Shown here piece after piece: positions 10,828 to 22,548 of a stretch of 64,000 bases of DNA. This stretch comes from Amylostereum areolatum. Lineage: Eukaryota; Basidiomycota; Agaricomycetes; Russulales; Stereaceae. Position 1 is the stretch's first letter, and the number at the start of each line of letters is the position of its first letter. Location of the stretch: NCBI GenBank assembly GCA_012932865.1, contig SAXG01000011.1, positions 186,001 to 250,000 of the forward strand, read 5' to 3'. The notes beneath the pieces are model-generated. The model made no database searches. It saw only the letters and a program-made list of their open reading frames with translations, and was not told the DNA's origin. The position numbers and the translations under genes were made by a program.

Positions 10828-12381
10828 TATAGGCAGGCTGGTTACGGGACTAACTCGGTCACGATGGGTGATGTCACATGGTGGTCGGTCTTCACGGACT
10901 TGCGACTCGCCGCATTCTATCCAACTCATTTTTTCCGAAGGCGTCGGAAGGGCGTCAATTGTTACGCCGTATGTATATGGTATCGACTTGTTTCGCTGCC
11001 CCGCTGCTTCTGATTGTTTATGTTTTGCTTGTTTAGTCACCCCGACCCGAGCCCCGACAGGCTACAACTAAGTAATTATCGGCAAACGCAGCAAACACTC
11101 CTATATTTTGAACGCCCTCCTTTCTCTCGGGTTTCTCCAATGTTTCTCTTTTACGAGTAGCCTCAGTCATGGCGCTGTTCCGATTCCTGGCTTTGAACTT
11201 TCCCTACTTACTAAAAAGGCCTCGTCAGGCTTCAACTAACGTTAAGTCTTATCGCACAGCCTTTCGCCTCTGCGCTAACCAGAAGGTAAATTTCAGTCGT
11301 TCTTGCTACGGTCAATGCCGAACCCATTTTTCCACCAATCAAGTAGACTAAAGACCGATAGCAACGCACACCCAATAGACGGACACCTCCGACCGCCTCA
11401 TTGACGATGCACGTTGGACTCTGGAGCCTATCGACCCGTGGCCAACGTCTCGGAAAGGCCGCATACCACGGTGGCGTCGTTCTCAATCAGATCCGCGAAG
11501 TTATCAGGGGACCGGGGGTTTGACGGTCGTCGATGTCATCAGCTAGAAGCGGTAGAAGACCCAACGGTTTTCATGCGCCATGCAGCAGGACTGGTAATGC
11601 CTGCGCATACCCGAACCAATCCACAGTGTCGGCCTTATTGTGAGTAGTCAGAGCTCTCACTATAGGAAACCATCTGATAGAACAAGAACGCTGGATCCCG
11701 CAACACGGAACGCCGCCCAATGTGTTTGAGGACTTCACCCTCAGAGGACAGCGAGCCGCGATGTGCTACTCAACACAGTGAAGCACTGCGTTGGCCACGC
11801 AGCCTTCACGGTCCACAGCCAAATCTCGCAGGCCAGTGTTTCCGGACCTCACTACTAGTTTCACCAATCGAGTACTTACGCCACGGCCAGGTGGGTACTT
11901 TGATCTTCGCGCAACATGAATTCGGCTCTTCAAGTTCCCACCCGAGATTCCTGTGCACTCCCCGACGCATGTTCTTCGAATCTTCGTTTCAGTGATGTAC
12001 CTTCGTCGAGGTCTGGCTGAATTTTCGCACGAAGAACAGTTAAGGCAATACTTACACCGGCCAATCGTGCGGGTCCCACATCAGTGTCACCAGCGCTATG
12101 AAGGATGATGTCAAGGGCGCGGTTGACTTAAGTATAACTCTAGCGGAAGCGTAGGATGGAAATCCGCACCCAGCTGTGGCGTCTGAATTTGCAGCACACG
12201 AACGACATGTACGCCCCAGGCGTTCCTTCAGATGTGGTTGTTCTGTAAGCTGTTCCTTGTACCAACACGACTGTTCCTCCTGACTGACATACTTTCGTAT
12301 AGGACAGCACCTCAGGTATCCACCCGTATGAACGGTGTGGTCGGTGACAGTACTAACCCCCCTCCTATCTGAAGCTCTTAG
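10828..12381. other. Stretch without a recognised gene
   Basis: No confident coding model. A short ATG frame near 11407 (MHVGLWSLSTRGQRLGKAAY) and others nearby are open for 40-90 codons but match nothing I know. The first exon of the downstream DUF6534-like gene should lie near the right end of this stretch. Confidence 0.4.
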
Positions 12382-13734
12382 GATTTTTGTGGAACTGGGC
12401 TTTGTTCGGCGTGCTGACGGCGCAAGTGTGTGAGTGCTGTCACCAAGTCTCTCATCTTGTATGCTGATGAGTCGTGACTCGTAGACTACTACTCCATCCA
12501 CTTCAAAGCGGACAGGCGCGGACTTAAGCTTCTCGTTTATGGCTTGTACATTTGGGAGGTGGTCCAGACTGCGCTTATCGGGCGCGATGCCTTCGCCATT
12601 TTTGGCCGCGGTTGGGGAGACCTCTCTGTCCTGGTGAGCGCAGAAACCCTGTGGTTCAATAGCCCGTTCATGAGCGGAACAAGTACGTTGATTACTCCCG
12701 TCCGGCGCGAGGACAACTGACATCGTCTGGGCTGGTAAGTTAGCATCACTGTCCAGAGTTTTTTCGCCTGGAGGATATACGTCCTGAGCAAGTCGAAGAT
12801 CCTTTTGGTATCCATTATACTTGTGAAGGCTTTCTTACGTCCAACGATTCTATTCACGCTGACTGTCTTGGATAAGGTGTCCCTAACCGCTGGAAGTGCT
12901 GCCATGGCTACAGGGATAATTGTTAAAATCACATTGAGCGGGAGCGACGCGGGGCTTCAAGCCAAGACGTACCCTGTCACCACGGTTAGCAGCTTTGTCA
13001 GAGTCCCCTGGCCGTGTTCTCATATCTGGGGGTCTATGCAGGTCTGGTTGGTTTGTTCTGCAGCCTGCGACCTGATAATCTGCATCTGCATGATAGTATG
13101 GGTGAGTAACTAAGCAGGATCGTTTCCCGCTGTAACTGACTTTCGTGTTGCGTGCACTTGACTGTGCAGTACATGCGAACTCGTGTCCACGTGACGTTCA
13201 GAGCCACAGACGACATCATCACACAGGTTATTCGCCTGAGCGTCGCTACTGGCATGTTGACTGGTAAGTTTCTCAAGACAATTTTGTGTTAGATTTGTAT
13301 GAACAGCCTCTACAGCCGCTGTGGCAACAGTCGATACTGTTATGTTCCTCGTCTTCCAGAACAATAACTATCACATGTGTCCAGCTATAATCCTGGGAAA
13401 ATGTATTCCTCCGCCTTTATGTTTCACAACCAAATCGTACTGATCCTCCTCGGGTATCTTTACAGTGTATTCCAACAGCTTGCTCGCGCTTTTGAATCAG
13501 CGCTATCGTGTCGACAACGGAAGCTCCTCCAGATATCTGTACGACACGGATCTGTCTGAACAGCCGTCGTTACAGGCTGTACGTGCACGCAGAGGTGCAG
13601 GTGCTGATAACGTTCATCATGTCGCCGTCAATATCGTCCAGGAATCGGAATCTAATGGCGATTCTATCCCGATGGCTACATTTGCGGTGCGCGCATGTTA
13701 TTCATATTTCCTTTCTTATATACTGAGATCATAA
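12382..13734 (+). CDS. DUF6534-like multi-pass membrane protein (5' end unresolved)
   Basis: A member of the Agaricomycete integral membrane family with about seven helices and a DUF6534 C-terminal region; cellular role unknown. Recognisable exons read GFLWNWALFGVLTAQVYYY, then KADRRGLKLLVYGLYIWEVV with GRDAFAIFGRGWGD, SFFAWRIYVLSKSK, VSLTAGSAAMATGIIV, VWLVCSAACDLIICICMIVW, TDDIITQVIRLSVATGML, AIILGKMYSNSLLALLNQRY, and a hydrophilic tail to TAA at 13732-13734. The usual order of family motifs is kept. The initiator exon upstream of 12382 could not be fixed. The last intron has odd borders: an 8-bp direct repeat TGTATTCC spans both splice sites, and only a TG-AG cut keeps the frame. The gene may therefore be slightly damaged or use a non-canonical site. 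Confidence 0.7.
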
Positions 13735-14074
13735 CTGCATCAGACCGATTATTGCGACGGACGCTCTGTAGTAGACGGGAATTCGAGGAAGCAACCCTTC
13801 CTGGATGCAGTTTAGTCACACCCGCGAGTCGCTGGCTTTATATCTATCTCTTGTTCTCGATCTGAAATGTCAAGTGACTGCCTGTAAAACCCTGTAATAC
13901 TATCTATCTGTCAAATGACCACATGATCTCAGCCGACCCAGCGGTGCGGGCACAGGCACTGAAATGAAACTTCCGGGTATTTGTACTTACCCGGCCCAGT
14001 ACTTCAAGCTTCAAGCTTCAAGCTTCAAGCGCAAGGTGTAAGTCCTCCATTCAGGTTGACTTGCTGTCCCCCCC
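13735..14074. other. Intergenic, upstream of the methyltransferase gene
   Basis: No gene seen. It contains the 7-bp microsatellite at 14002-14029 directly upstream of the methyltransferase start. Confidence 0.5.
14002..14029. repeat. CTTCAAG x4 microsatellite
   Basis: Four perfect 7-bp units about 45 bp before the methyltransferase ATG. Confidence 0.9.
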
Positions 14075-14376
14075 ATGGACGAGCTTTCGACGCAGCTGCA
14101 TGCAGCCAGCCCACTCGACGATAAGCTATACACCCCTTCGTCAAAAGAGGTCGCATTCTTCCAGAGAATGACCGGCATAGTCGACGAGGATCGCTTGAGA
14201 GAGCATATATTGACTATTTGGCGAGACGCATTCCAGGTGAGGGAACTTCTTGACCCGTATAGTCACAAAACGGAAGCTGACGAGCTCACCCTCTAGATTC
14301 ATCCGTTCCCCTGTATTCGAATATTTTCTTTTACTAGGTAAGTCATGCACGCCATAAGACCGATCGGACGGGGACG

Positions 14377-14403
14377 ACTGAGTACTGAGTACTGAGTACT
14401 GAG
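14377..14403. repeat. ACTGAGT microsatellite in methyltransferase intron
   Basis: Nearly four perfect 7-bp units within the second intron of the methyltransferase gene. Confidence 0.85.
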
Positions 14404-15136
14404 GTTGTACTTGTCTTAGCTTGAAATTAGCCGGCCATTTTGCGTACGAGCACGCCCTTCATCTGGGAAGAACGGACACCGACGGACTTTTCCTCGACAT
14501 AGGATGCTGCAGTACGTATGCTCGACTTCACACGACGAGTTGCTACCGTATCGGTTCATATCTTTTCTAGTGGGAACAGACGTTCGAAAGCTCGCTTCAG
14601 ACGGCTTTCCTGCTGAAAGAATCCGAGCATTGGACCTATACTCTGGTAAGTACGGTCGCATGCCACCTCGCGCCCAACCTGCGCCGATGTACCTAATGCC
14701 GACACCATCAGATTTCTGGACATTAGGTACCGATTTTTCGACTGGTTGTTGGTCGCTCCAAAAGCAGCCTGCTCACAGATCCGCCGACTGTTGTAGGGCG
14801 CAAACTCTTCTGCGAAGACGACACCGCTAACTCGATGTGCTTTATCCACGGAAACATCTTTGAAAGCCGCGGCGAACGACTCTGCGGCTGGCAGACCGAC
14901 GCATGTGATACTCGTACCCCGCTGCTTTCGGAAGACCCATTCCACGAACTGTATGGGAACTGCATCGCAGTCAGTGCGTTCAATTTATTCCACCTGTTCT
15001 CGTGGGACGAACAGGATGCACTGGTCTTCAAGATTGCCGCCTTTCTCAGCCGACGTCCGCGATCCATCGTGTTTGGATCCCACCTGGGCAAGCGGGAGAA
15101 GGGAATCAGGATGAACCCACAAGGTGTGGAGCAATA

Positions 15137-15205
15137 CAGCCGTTTGCATAACCGACTGGAATCCGCGCGTCGAGAAACTTGTTTGTCAGAGCCAAACATT
15201 GCCTT
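15137..15205 (+). repeat. Left terminal inverted repeat, 69 bp
   Basis: Identical to the reverse complement of 19089-19157 over 69 bp. The match ends after GCCTT, where the two arms diverge. Confidence 0.95.
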
Positions 15206-15703
15206 ATTGGGAGTGCTTATCACATTCGTCACGCAGTGACTCATTTGTGACTTCGTGCTGTTCAGGAGCGGGCTTCCTGATCTTTGCGATGACCATTGAC
15301 GACATGTTCCATCTACTTTCCACCCAAATGACCTCTCCAGAGTGATCAACACTCTCCGTGTCGGGCTTCGGGAGTCATGAAAACTCCTCATAGCTGGCCT
15401 AGAAGCCTTCAATACCCTGAAAAACCTCAACAACGAGCACAAACCACCCTTGTTGCTTGGATACTCGGTGAGTGAGGAGTCGGGAGCCTCGGAGACGTCC
15501 CCCTCGTGGTCTTGGATGCTTACACTTAATTTGGATCTCTCTAGAAACCAAAACTGCGCATGATTGAAGGGCAACAACGAGGGTGGGATTCTGGTGGATG
15601 ACAGGAGCACGGCGAAGTTGCGGTGAAGTTGGCGAAGATGATAAAAAGCCTCGGGTTTTGAGCTTGTGAGTTCCATCCCCATCTTTTTCCCGCTCCCTCC
15701 CTC
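15206..15703. other. Transposon subterminal region
   Basis: About 500 bp inside the left repeat and upstream of the accessory gene; no coding region recognised. It probably holds the accessory-gene promoter and transposase-binding sites. Confidence 0.4.
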
Positions 15704-17750
15704 ATGTCCTCTCCAGACCCTCGTGGACCGTCTCGTCCTTTGACACCGCGATTCGTTCCTTATCGACACCCGCAGGCTCCCCGACCTGTGTCGATCCACT
15801 GGCTTGTGAACCCGGGAGGGATTGGTACGTTACGTACCAGTAGAGTTTGTGTGCGGTGCTGACTTTCTCTAGATGGAGCGGTCAATCCTCCTCAATTCTA
15901 CACATCCCAAGATGAGATGGAGGAGTCGCGACAAGCCGGCTTCGCGCGCCTGTCGCCTCAAGATCAACGTCGTGTTCTCGATATGTTGACGGCACGATGG
16001 CAGGCTGCCAACCCCGGAGTAGTTGCCCCAACGCTCGCCTCACTACCTCGAGTTCCGCTGCCCCCAGTTCCGCCGCCCCCAGGCCTGCCGCTGCCACCAC
16101 CACCACCTCCAGGCCCACAGTTGCCGCCGCCGCCTCCACCTATGCCTCAACAGTCGGCACCAGTCGCCCTCCAGGCTAACTCCGGCACTCCCTTGGCTGG
16201 GAACACAAGCGATGCCATTGGGTTTCTACCCTCCGCCCCAGGATCTGCTGCGTCGTCATCGAATGACCGTGCGTTGATCCATTCTTCATTAACAATGAGC
16301 ATACTGACCAATTACCTGCAGGCTACACCACACATTACACTGTCTATTACACCCCGGCTGTGCCACGTTCCGCGAAGGGCAAGAGCTCTGCGAGTTCAAA
16401 GAGGACTCACGACACGAAGGTCACCACTGTCGCTATCACCCCGAGTACTCCGCGTGAGTCTCTCGTAGCTGAAGGCCTTCGTATCCATGGGTTGGATGGG
16501 CAGTTCTCCATCAACGTACCCTTCAAGATTCGTTGGACTGGTGTCAAGTAAGTTGTTCCGTCTATTGTTATACAAACATATACCTAAACGTTCTGTTACC
16601 TGCAGCAAGGGTGATGCATCAAGTGTCGATTCAGATGAAGACTGGTTCGCAATTCGGGAGGCCTTACTCCGTAAACGGCCTCGTGATGTCTACATCGAAC
16701 TTGACCTTGACGCCATGGAGGCTTTCCGGCTGCGCAAGCGTGTATGTGGTTTCATCCCTGTTCTTCTGCTTTGACTAATATTGGGACTTGTAGCCGTTTG
16801 ATGCCGTGCTCCAGCACGACAAGGAACTCGGACCAACGTGTGCTGGAACCGAGGTAAGCCTGCACGTATATTTAATGAACCTGCCAAACTTATTGTATTT
16901 CTCAGGTTCCAAACACGGACTCGTACTCTGACTCGATCAAGCGTCAGGGTACTATCATTCTCGAGCTGAAGGAAATGTACAAGTGTGACAAGCATCGCGG
17001 CGAGCACAACGAGCAAGGCTTCTGTTATCCAACCCAAGATGGACACATTGGCCTTAATCGGAAGCGATTGAAGCGTTGGGCATCCGCTGTTGTGAGTAGC
17101 CTCTGTGAATATGATCAATGCTGTACTGACCTTCTCTATCTCGATAGGATGCGAAAGAAACGACTGTCAAGTACCCTCCTAATACTGAGGAGTTTGATGG
17201 CGTGCGCGATGGTCGTCTGCGCCCGCACAAGGCCCGTGGACGTTCAGGCCCACATTCTGTGATGACACCTACCGCCACACCCGCTGCACCCACAGATGCC
17301 GCCACCGCTCTTGTCCCCGTCATCGCTGGCCTCGTCAATCAACAAAGTGCTATGATATCTGCTGTTCTCGGCATTTCTCCGCCTCCCCTTCCCTCCGCCG
17401 CAGGTTCATCGGCGACCCCCGCTTCCATGTTATCTCCAGCACCGCCTCCTGCCCTGCCTTTCTCTCCTATGCCTCGGCGTCAGGATGAGTTATATTACTT
17501 TTTCCTCACTATCCTTGAACGTGATGGACATGACCTGTTGCAGTACCACTCCATGCTTGTTTCGGCGGAGATCACCCTTGAAACCTTGCCCTCGCTAGAC
17601 CTTGACACCTTGGTGTCACTCACCGGGGGTGATAGCGATAGCCTGAGAGTTCTCGTTGCATCCGCAGAGCAATTCTCTAGGCGTTTACGCATGAAGAAAG
17701 ACTATGTACGGTCTCTCTTTTCAGAGTACGATGTCTTCGGGGATAAGTGA
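15704..17750 (+). CDS. Transposon-borne accessory protein of unknown function (SAM-like C-terminus)
   Basis: An intact multi-exon gene inside the transposon, not a known transposase. It starts MSSPDPRGPSRPLTPRFVPY and splices (intron 15825-15872) into MEESRQAGFARLSPQDQRRV. Next come a long proline-rich block (about 16050-16150), a Lys/Ser-rich patch and a globular part with EGLRIHGLDGQFSINVPFKI. A histidine/cysteine-bearing segment follows (KCDKHRGEHNEQGFCYP, then GHIGLNRKRLKRWA). After another Ala/Pro-rich linker, the last 80 residues (DELYYFFLTILERDGHDLLQ, LETLPSLDLDTLVSLTGGDS) resemble a sterile-alpha-motif fold by pattern. All junctions are GT-AG and in frame, about 560 residues in all. 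I recall similar hypothetical proteins with the CDKH...CY...WA pattern in Agaricomycetes, but no function. It could bind DNA or the transposase; this is inference. Confidence 0.8.
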
Positions 17751-17916
17751 GTTTCTCGAACCTTTATAATGTTGCCTAATATTTTCTGTACATACACCAT
17801 GCTGTCCTGACCCCCCACTCTTTACTACACTGCATAACCTTCCGCTAACCTACTACTCCCTCATCTGTCGCATAATCACCTCTGTCCATACATCTACCCC
17901 ACGTTCGTTACCTACT

Positions 17917-19008
17917 TTACGAATACCCGCAGTTTGTAATCCAGCCAATGGCATCTTCATTCGTTATTTCTTCCATAGCAAGATGGATGAGTTCAGCGCG
18001 CATGTGAGGTCCAGTGAAGTGGCTTTCATTACGGCGCAAGAAGGCTTTGATACTACTGAAAGCTTGCTCGATGGGATTCATGTCGGGGGAGTATGGTGGT
18101 AGGTATATAAGCTTTGCACCTGTCATTAAAACTGGTTAGTATACCTTGAAGCCGGAGCTTTCAGACAGCACAACGCACCACAGTCATTCTCAATGATCTC
18201 CCGCACTTCGTCTCCATGATGAAAGGCAACATTATCCATGACTACCACAGAATTACGGCTTGGATTGTCTGGAGTATATGAGTTGAGAAGGGGTGCCTAT
18301 ATGAGCACAACACAGGCATAAGCATGACACAGACATCCAGAAGAAATTGAAGCGTACAACATCCTCCCGCAGAAAATGGAGGAACCTCTCACGGTTGACT
18401 GATCCTTCGAGAAGATCCAAAGCAATGATCCCATCACAGGAGAGCACTGGGAGCATTGTCAGGCGTGTGCCATGGAAGAACAGGTCACGGCGGACGCATG
18501 CAGATCCCAGTGGTGCCCTTCCCATTGTCCGCTGATGTGCCCGATCATCCACCCCAGATTCATCCAACCAGACTATGCTCTCCATGGGTATATCCCCCCA
18601 AGCTGCATCCCACATTGCGCGAACGGCATCGTTTCGTTCCAATGCCTCCTTTGATATCCGCTTGTGAGTGAGAGCAAGGCTGCGAACAGCGCGGGCGACG
18701 GTTGCAAGTGAAACGTACACTCCGAGCTCCTTGTCAAGACGGTCTTGAATCTCGTCAAGAAACATTGCTGGCTCTTGGACCAACCAGGAGTTGATGGATG
18801 TGAGCTCTCCAAATGAAAGGATGCGGGAGCGGCCATGGGACAACAGTCCATGGGGACTATGCACTGAACCTGTCTCGCGATAAAGGCGGAGGATTTCATA
18901 GACTGTGCTTTTTGAGCACTGCGCGAGTTCAGTGATCTCGGAGACTGTAAAACGCTCCCGCCATTCGACAATGCGTTCTCGAAGTTGAGGGTTAAGGGGA
19001 GGTGCCAT
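17917..19008 (-). CDS. Tc1/mariner-superfamily DDE transposase
   Basis: Cut-and-paste transposase. Three exons (19008-18358, 18296-18179, 18119-17917) with 61- and 59-nt GT-AG introns join in frame to 323 residues, a normal length for the superfamily. The N-terminus has paired helix-turn-helix DNA-binding segments ([37 protein letters not shown]; then [19 protein letters not shown]). The catalytic triad is visible: D in VWLDESG, D in [11 protein letters not shown] and E in [13 protein letters not shown], with about 35 residues between the last two. No stops or frameshifts occur in the joined frame, so it is probably active. It lies next to the right terminal repeat and is transcribed inwards from it. 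Confidence 0.95.
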
Positions 19009-19088
19009 TGCGGTCAGGACTCAAGACACTGCAAAGCTGACCTCGCGACGCACAGCTGTCACTCCCGCAGCAGACGTGATTTCCCGAA

Positions 19089-19157
19089 AAGGCAATGTTT
19101 GGCTCTGACAAACAAGTTTCTCGACGCGCGGATTCCAGTCGGTTATGCAAACGGCTG
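19089..19157 (-). repeat. Right terminal inverted repeat, 69 bp
   Basis: Perfect reverse complement of 15137-15205, followed by the TA duplication at 19158-19159 and then the methyltransferase C-terminal exon. Confidence 0.95.
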
Positions 19158-19334
19158 TATCTGCATTCTCCCGCATCGTGGGAGGCTTTGTGGCACGGGG
19201 AAGGACGACCGTTTGGCGCAGGAGAGGTGGAAGTTAAGGCGTTCTTACAAAAACCCGGGCGCAACGCTATCGTACCTGTGCGGAACGCCAGTGACGAAAC
19301 GCAGTTGTTGTTCTGGAACTTGGAATTTTTGTAA

Positions 19335-19988
19335 ATGTAAATGTAGCACTCCTACTTCTTGGACGATAAATCCATGTGTAGTTTTGCATTTGCAGTAGTC
19401 AACTCATCGCAATGAACGGACACACGTCGACGGGTGCTCTGCTGAGTCCGCTCCACCCTGTGGAACGTATGAGGACATTCTTCCATTGGCAGTTGTAATT
19501 TGGTTGCAATAGTATGTACTGAAAAAGCTTCATTGGTTCACACAACGAGATCGAAGATACCTTCCCGGATGAACGAGGATCCGGACCCGACCGGTTGGTC
19601 CACTCAGGTCCACTTTCTCACTCTTGCACGATGCCATGTCACGATGTTCATTCTTGCTCGCACAGCCTGACTGGTCCTTACCTTCCTCCCCATTCAAGCA
19701 TCGCAGGAGTCCCGAATGGACTACTATCTCTGGTGACTGATGACTAGTTGACTAGAAGTCTGGACGCAACGATCGGGTGGGACATCGTGCATACCGCCGA
19801 GGATGCCAGAGGATGCCAATCTCAACAAGCGCCGAATATGCTCTCCTGTCTACCCTGTTTGGGGATCAGGAATGTCCGTGACATCCTGGTATCGTCACGA
19901 CCTTTACTTAGCCTCACACAATTACTGTAAGTACATAAGTCACTTTCTGCAACAGCCCTCGCGCTGTCTTTCGACTCCGCCCATCACG
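19335..19988. other. Intergenic, promoter side of the GMC gene
   Basis: No gene recognised between the methyltransferase end and the GMC oxidoreductase start. The last 60 bp are pyrimidine-rich before the ATG, as in many basidiomycete promoters. Confidence 0.4.
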
Positions 19989-22548
19989 ATGCCCATCGTC
20001 CCCGTACACGACTTCATCAAGACAACTTTCGACTATGTTATCGTGGGCGGCGGCACCGCTGGTCTTGCGGTAGCAGCCAGGTCAGTAGCGCCTTGTTCGA
20101 GCGAGAGTTCCTTTGCGTAACCGTGTCACAGGCTTTCAGAGGACCCTAGCGTTGTCGTCGGTGTCATCGAGGCCGGCGGATACCATGACTCCGCGCCAGA
20201 AGCCAATGTTCCCGGTTGAGATACTCTTTCGCTCTCTGTCGATGTTTACTGACCACAGATCGTTCCCTAAGGATTTGCTGGTAGAGCTATGGCCAACCCC
20301 GATTTCGACTGGACTTTCTTCAGCGTTCCTCAGAAGCATGCCAACGGTCGGCCCGTTTTCCAGCCCCGCGGAAAGGGCCTCGGTGGCTCATCGATGGTAC
20401 GCTATTCAGACCCTTCACGATCTTTCTGCGATGTATGATCGTTTTTGTAAGCTCAATCTCCTCGCGTCGTCACGCCCCTCAAAGGCGGACATTGATGCTC
20501 TAGAGAGCCTAGGCAATAAAGGATGGAACTGGGACACTCTTCTTCCGTACTTCAAACGAGTACGTGTCGCAACCTCGTCCCTCAACGCTCTCACTCACCT
20601 CGTGTTTCAACCTTTCGAAGAGCGAAACGTGCGTTCCTTTGGACGATCAAAACCTCTCCAGGTCTCTTGGTATCGATCTTAACCCTGACGTTCACGGTAA
20701 CAACGGTAAGGTGTTATTCATGTGTCCCGATCGGTATCTTGATACTCTTCAATCAAGGCCCCATCGTCAAGTCGTTTGCGAGTTGGTACAGTCCGCTGCA
20801 CCACCCCATGCGAGAAGCGTTTGAAAGCTTGGGCGTTTCTGTGAACGGCGAGCCGGTTAGAATCTGCGCTTCATAGTTGTATCATGACAGACCTCACAAA
20901 CGCTACAGGCTGGAGGAATCAACGTTGGCTATAACACGGGGTTCGGATCTGTCGATCCATCAACCGCCACGAGGTCTTACTCAGTCTCTGGTTATTACAA
21001 ACCCAATGCGTCGAGGAAGAACTTTGTCGTCTTGACCAATGCTCAGGTTTCCAAGGTATGCACTCACCTTTCTCTTCCTCCCTTCCATAACTGACCGTGA
21101 AACGAAGGTTATCCTGGAGCCAACGCCTGACGGATTACAGCGGGCCGCCGGCGTTGATATCCTCCAGTCTGGCAAAACATTCAGCTTGCGCGGTATCAGG
21201 AAGGAGGTCGTTGTTTCTGCTGGTAAGTCAACTTCGTAAACGAGACTTCTATTGTGCCTCAACTTTCCTTGCAGGTACGATGCAGACGCCTGCCGTACTC
21301 GAGCTCTCAGGCATCGGAAACTCGAACGTCCTCGAGAAATGCGGCATACCTACCTTGATTGACTTGCCTGGCGTCGGCGAAAACTTTCGTGAGTGTTCCC
21401 CTCAGACTCGTCTTCTCAACTCTTTGAATGATGATTTCAGAGGACCACCCCATCTCGTTCATCATCGTCGAGGTTGATTCCAAACTTGACAGTTTAGATA
21501 TCCTCAAAGAACCGGCCAGACTAGCTGAACAGGAGGAGCTATAGTAACATGCCGCTCTCTTGACTCCGCTGTGTTCACGTTCTGACAGGACTTCGTTTCA
21601 GCAAAGAGAAGAAGGGTATCATCGCATCGATGGCATGTCAGCAGTTTGCTTATATATCCGCGCCTACTCTACTGGACCCGGACACCATCAAGCAGTGGCA
21701 GTCCCAGGTAGCGAACACCTCCCTGACGGGTCTCCCGTCGCTGAAGAGGCAGTATGAGGCCATACGGTCGTGGATGGCTGACCCTGACGAGGCATACATC
21801 GAGTACGTTCTATGCGTCTGTCACCCGTATTCTCGTTACCGACGCCATTGTCATAGATTGCTTGGCCTTCCTGGCCACTTTTTTACCCCTTTGTCTGTCG
21901 CGGCCCCGGGCAAGCGCTACTATTCGTTCGTCGTGTCGGTCATGCACCCACTGTCCCGCGGCTCGGTACACATTTCCTCACCGAATCCCGCTGACACGCC
22001 TGTCATCGATCCCAACTACCTGGACCACCCTGTCGATCTGGAAATGCTTACCAGCGGCATAGATTTCGCCTTGAAGCTGTTTGATGCGGAGTCCACAAAG
22101 CAAGCTACCGTGGGACACGTTATGCCTAGCCAGGAGGTCTGTCAGCAGGGCAACGACGCGTTGAAGGCGTACGTCAAGGATACTATCGGCTGCTCTTTCC
22201 ATCCGCTCGGAACTGCGTCAATGCTTCCGCGCGCCGACGGCGGCGTGGTGGACGAGAACCTCAAGGTCTATGGCACATCCAACTTGCGCGTAGTATGTCT
22301 CTCGTCCAAAATGCGCAGTTTGTGTCTCAACTCACGCTCTTACAGATTGACTGCTCCATTCTTCCTCTTGTAAGTTGTCCTCTGGATGCGTGCTTTCGTA
22401 CTGATTTACGTCCCTTATAGGAGGTGTCTTCGCACACTCAGAGTACCGTCTACGCTATCGCGGAGAAGGTCAGTCTTGATACGAATTCTCGTCAATGTAG
22501 CTCACCTTCGCTCCTTAGGGTGCCGATATCTTGAAGCGTTGTGCCTGA
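19989..22548 (+). CDS. GMC-family FAD oxidoreductase
   Basis: Flavin-dependent glucose-methanol-choline oxidoreductase; members oxidise alcohols or sugars, some secreted (aryl-alcohol oxidase type) and some in biosynthetic clusters. The start MPIVPVHDFIKTTFDYVIVG leads straight into the FAD Rossmann motif GGGTAGLAVAAR, with no clear signal peptide, which argues for an intracellular enzyme. Exons then give VGVIEAGGYH, FAGRAMANPDFDWTFF, QPRGKGLGGSSM (GMC signature 1), GNKGWNWDTLLPYF, GTMQTPAVLELSGIGNS (signature 2), and the active-site region GCSFHPLGTASM with GGVVDENLKVYGTSNLRV. It ends EVSSHTQSTVYAIAEK plus GADILKRCA at TGA 22546-22548. About 14 exons join in frame and I see no lesion. A decayed tandem relative is at 25960-28094, with the MFS transporter between them. 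Confidence 0.9.

Larger units (their letters stand above)
15137..19157. mobile_element. Complete 4,021-bp Tc1/mariner-type transposon carrying an extra gene
   Basis: Bounded by perfect 69-bp terminal inverted repeats beginning CAGCCGTTTGCATAACC and flanked by a TA target duplication (15135-15136 and 19158-19159), the signature of Tc1/mariner transposition. Inside are two convergent genes: an unclassified multi-exon gene on the plus strand (15704-17750) and a DDE transposase on the minus strand (17917-19008). The perfect repeats, intact transposase and clean target duplication point to recent activity. The element disrupts the methyltransferase gene. Confidence 0.92.
14075..19334 (+). pseudogene. 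AusD/Trt5-like SAM methyltransferase split by a DNA transposon
   Basis: Class I S-adenosylmethionine-dependent methyltransferase of the family found in fungal meroterpenoid and other secondary-metabolite clusters. It starts at 14075 (MDELSTQLHAASPLDDKLYT). Successive exons give IHPFPCIRIFSF, the SAM-binding glycine-type motif FLDIGCCMGTDVRKL, SDFWTLGRKLF, FIHGNIFE, VSAFNLFHLFSWDEQ and RSIVFGSHLGKREKG. At codon GAG CAA TA(T) the frame is broken by the 15,137-19,157 transposon. It resumes at 19,160 with LHSPASWEALW and ends in FWNLEFL at the TAA of 19,332-19,334. Deleting the element plus one TA restores the frame exactly, so the insertion looks recent and is the only lesion I see. A 7-bp repeat (ACTGAGT, 14377-14403) sits in an intron. 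Confidence 0.88.

Noticed and set aside
10851..10854. Alternative Helitron 3' end at a later CTAA after the 15-bp palindrome
   Set aside because: It is followed by C instead of the expected host T and is too far from the palindrome; the CTAA-T at 10775 fits better.
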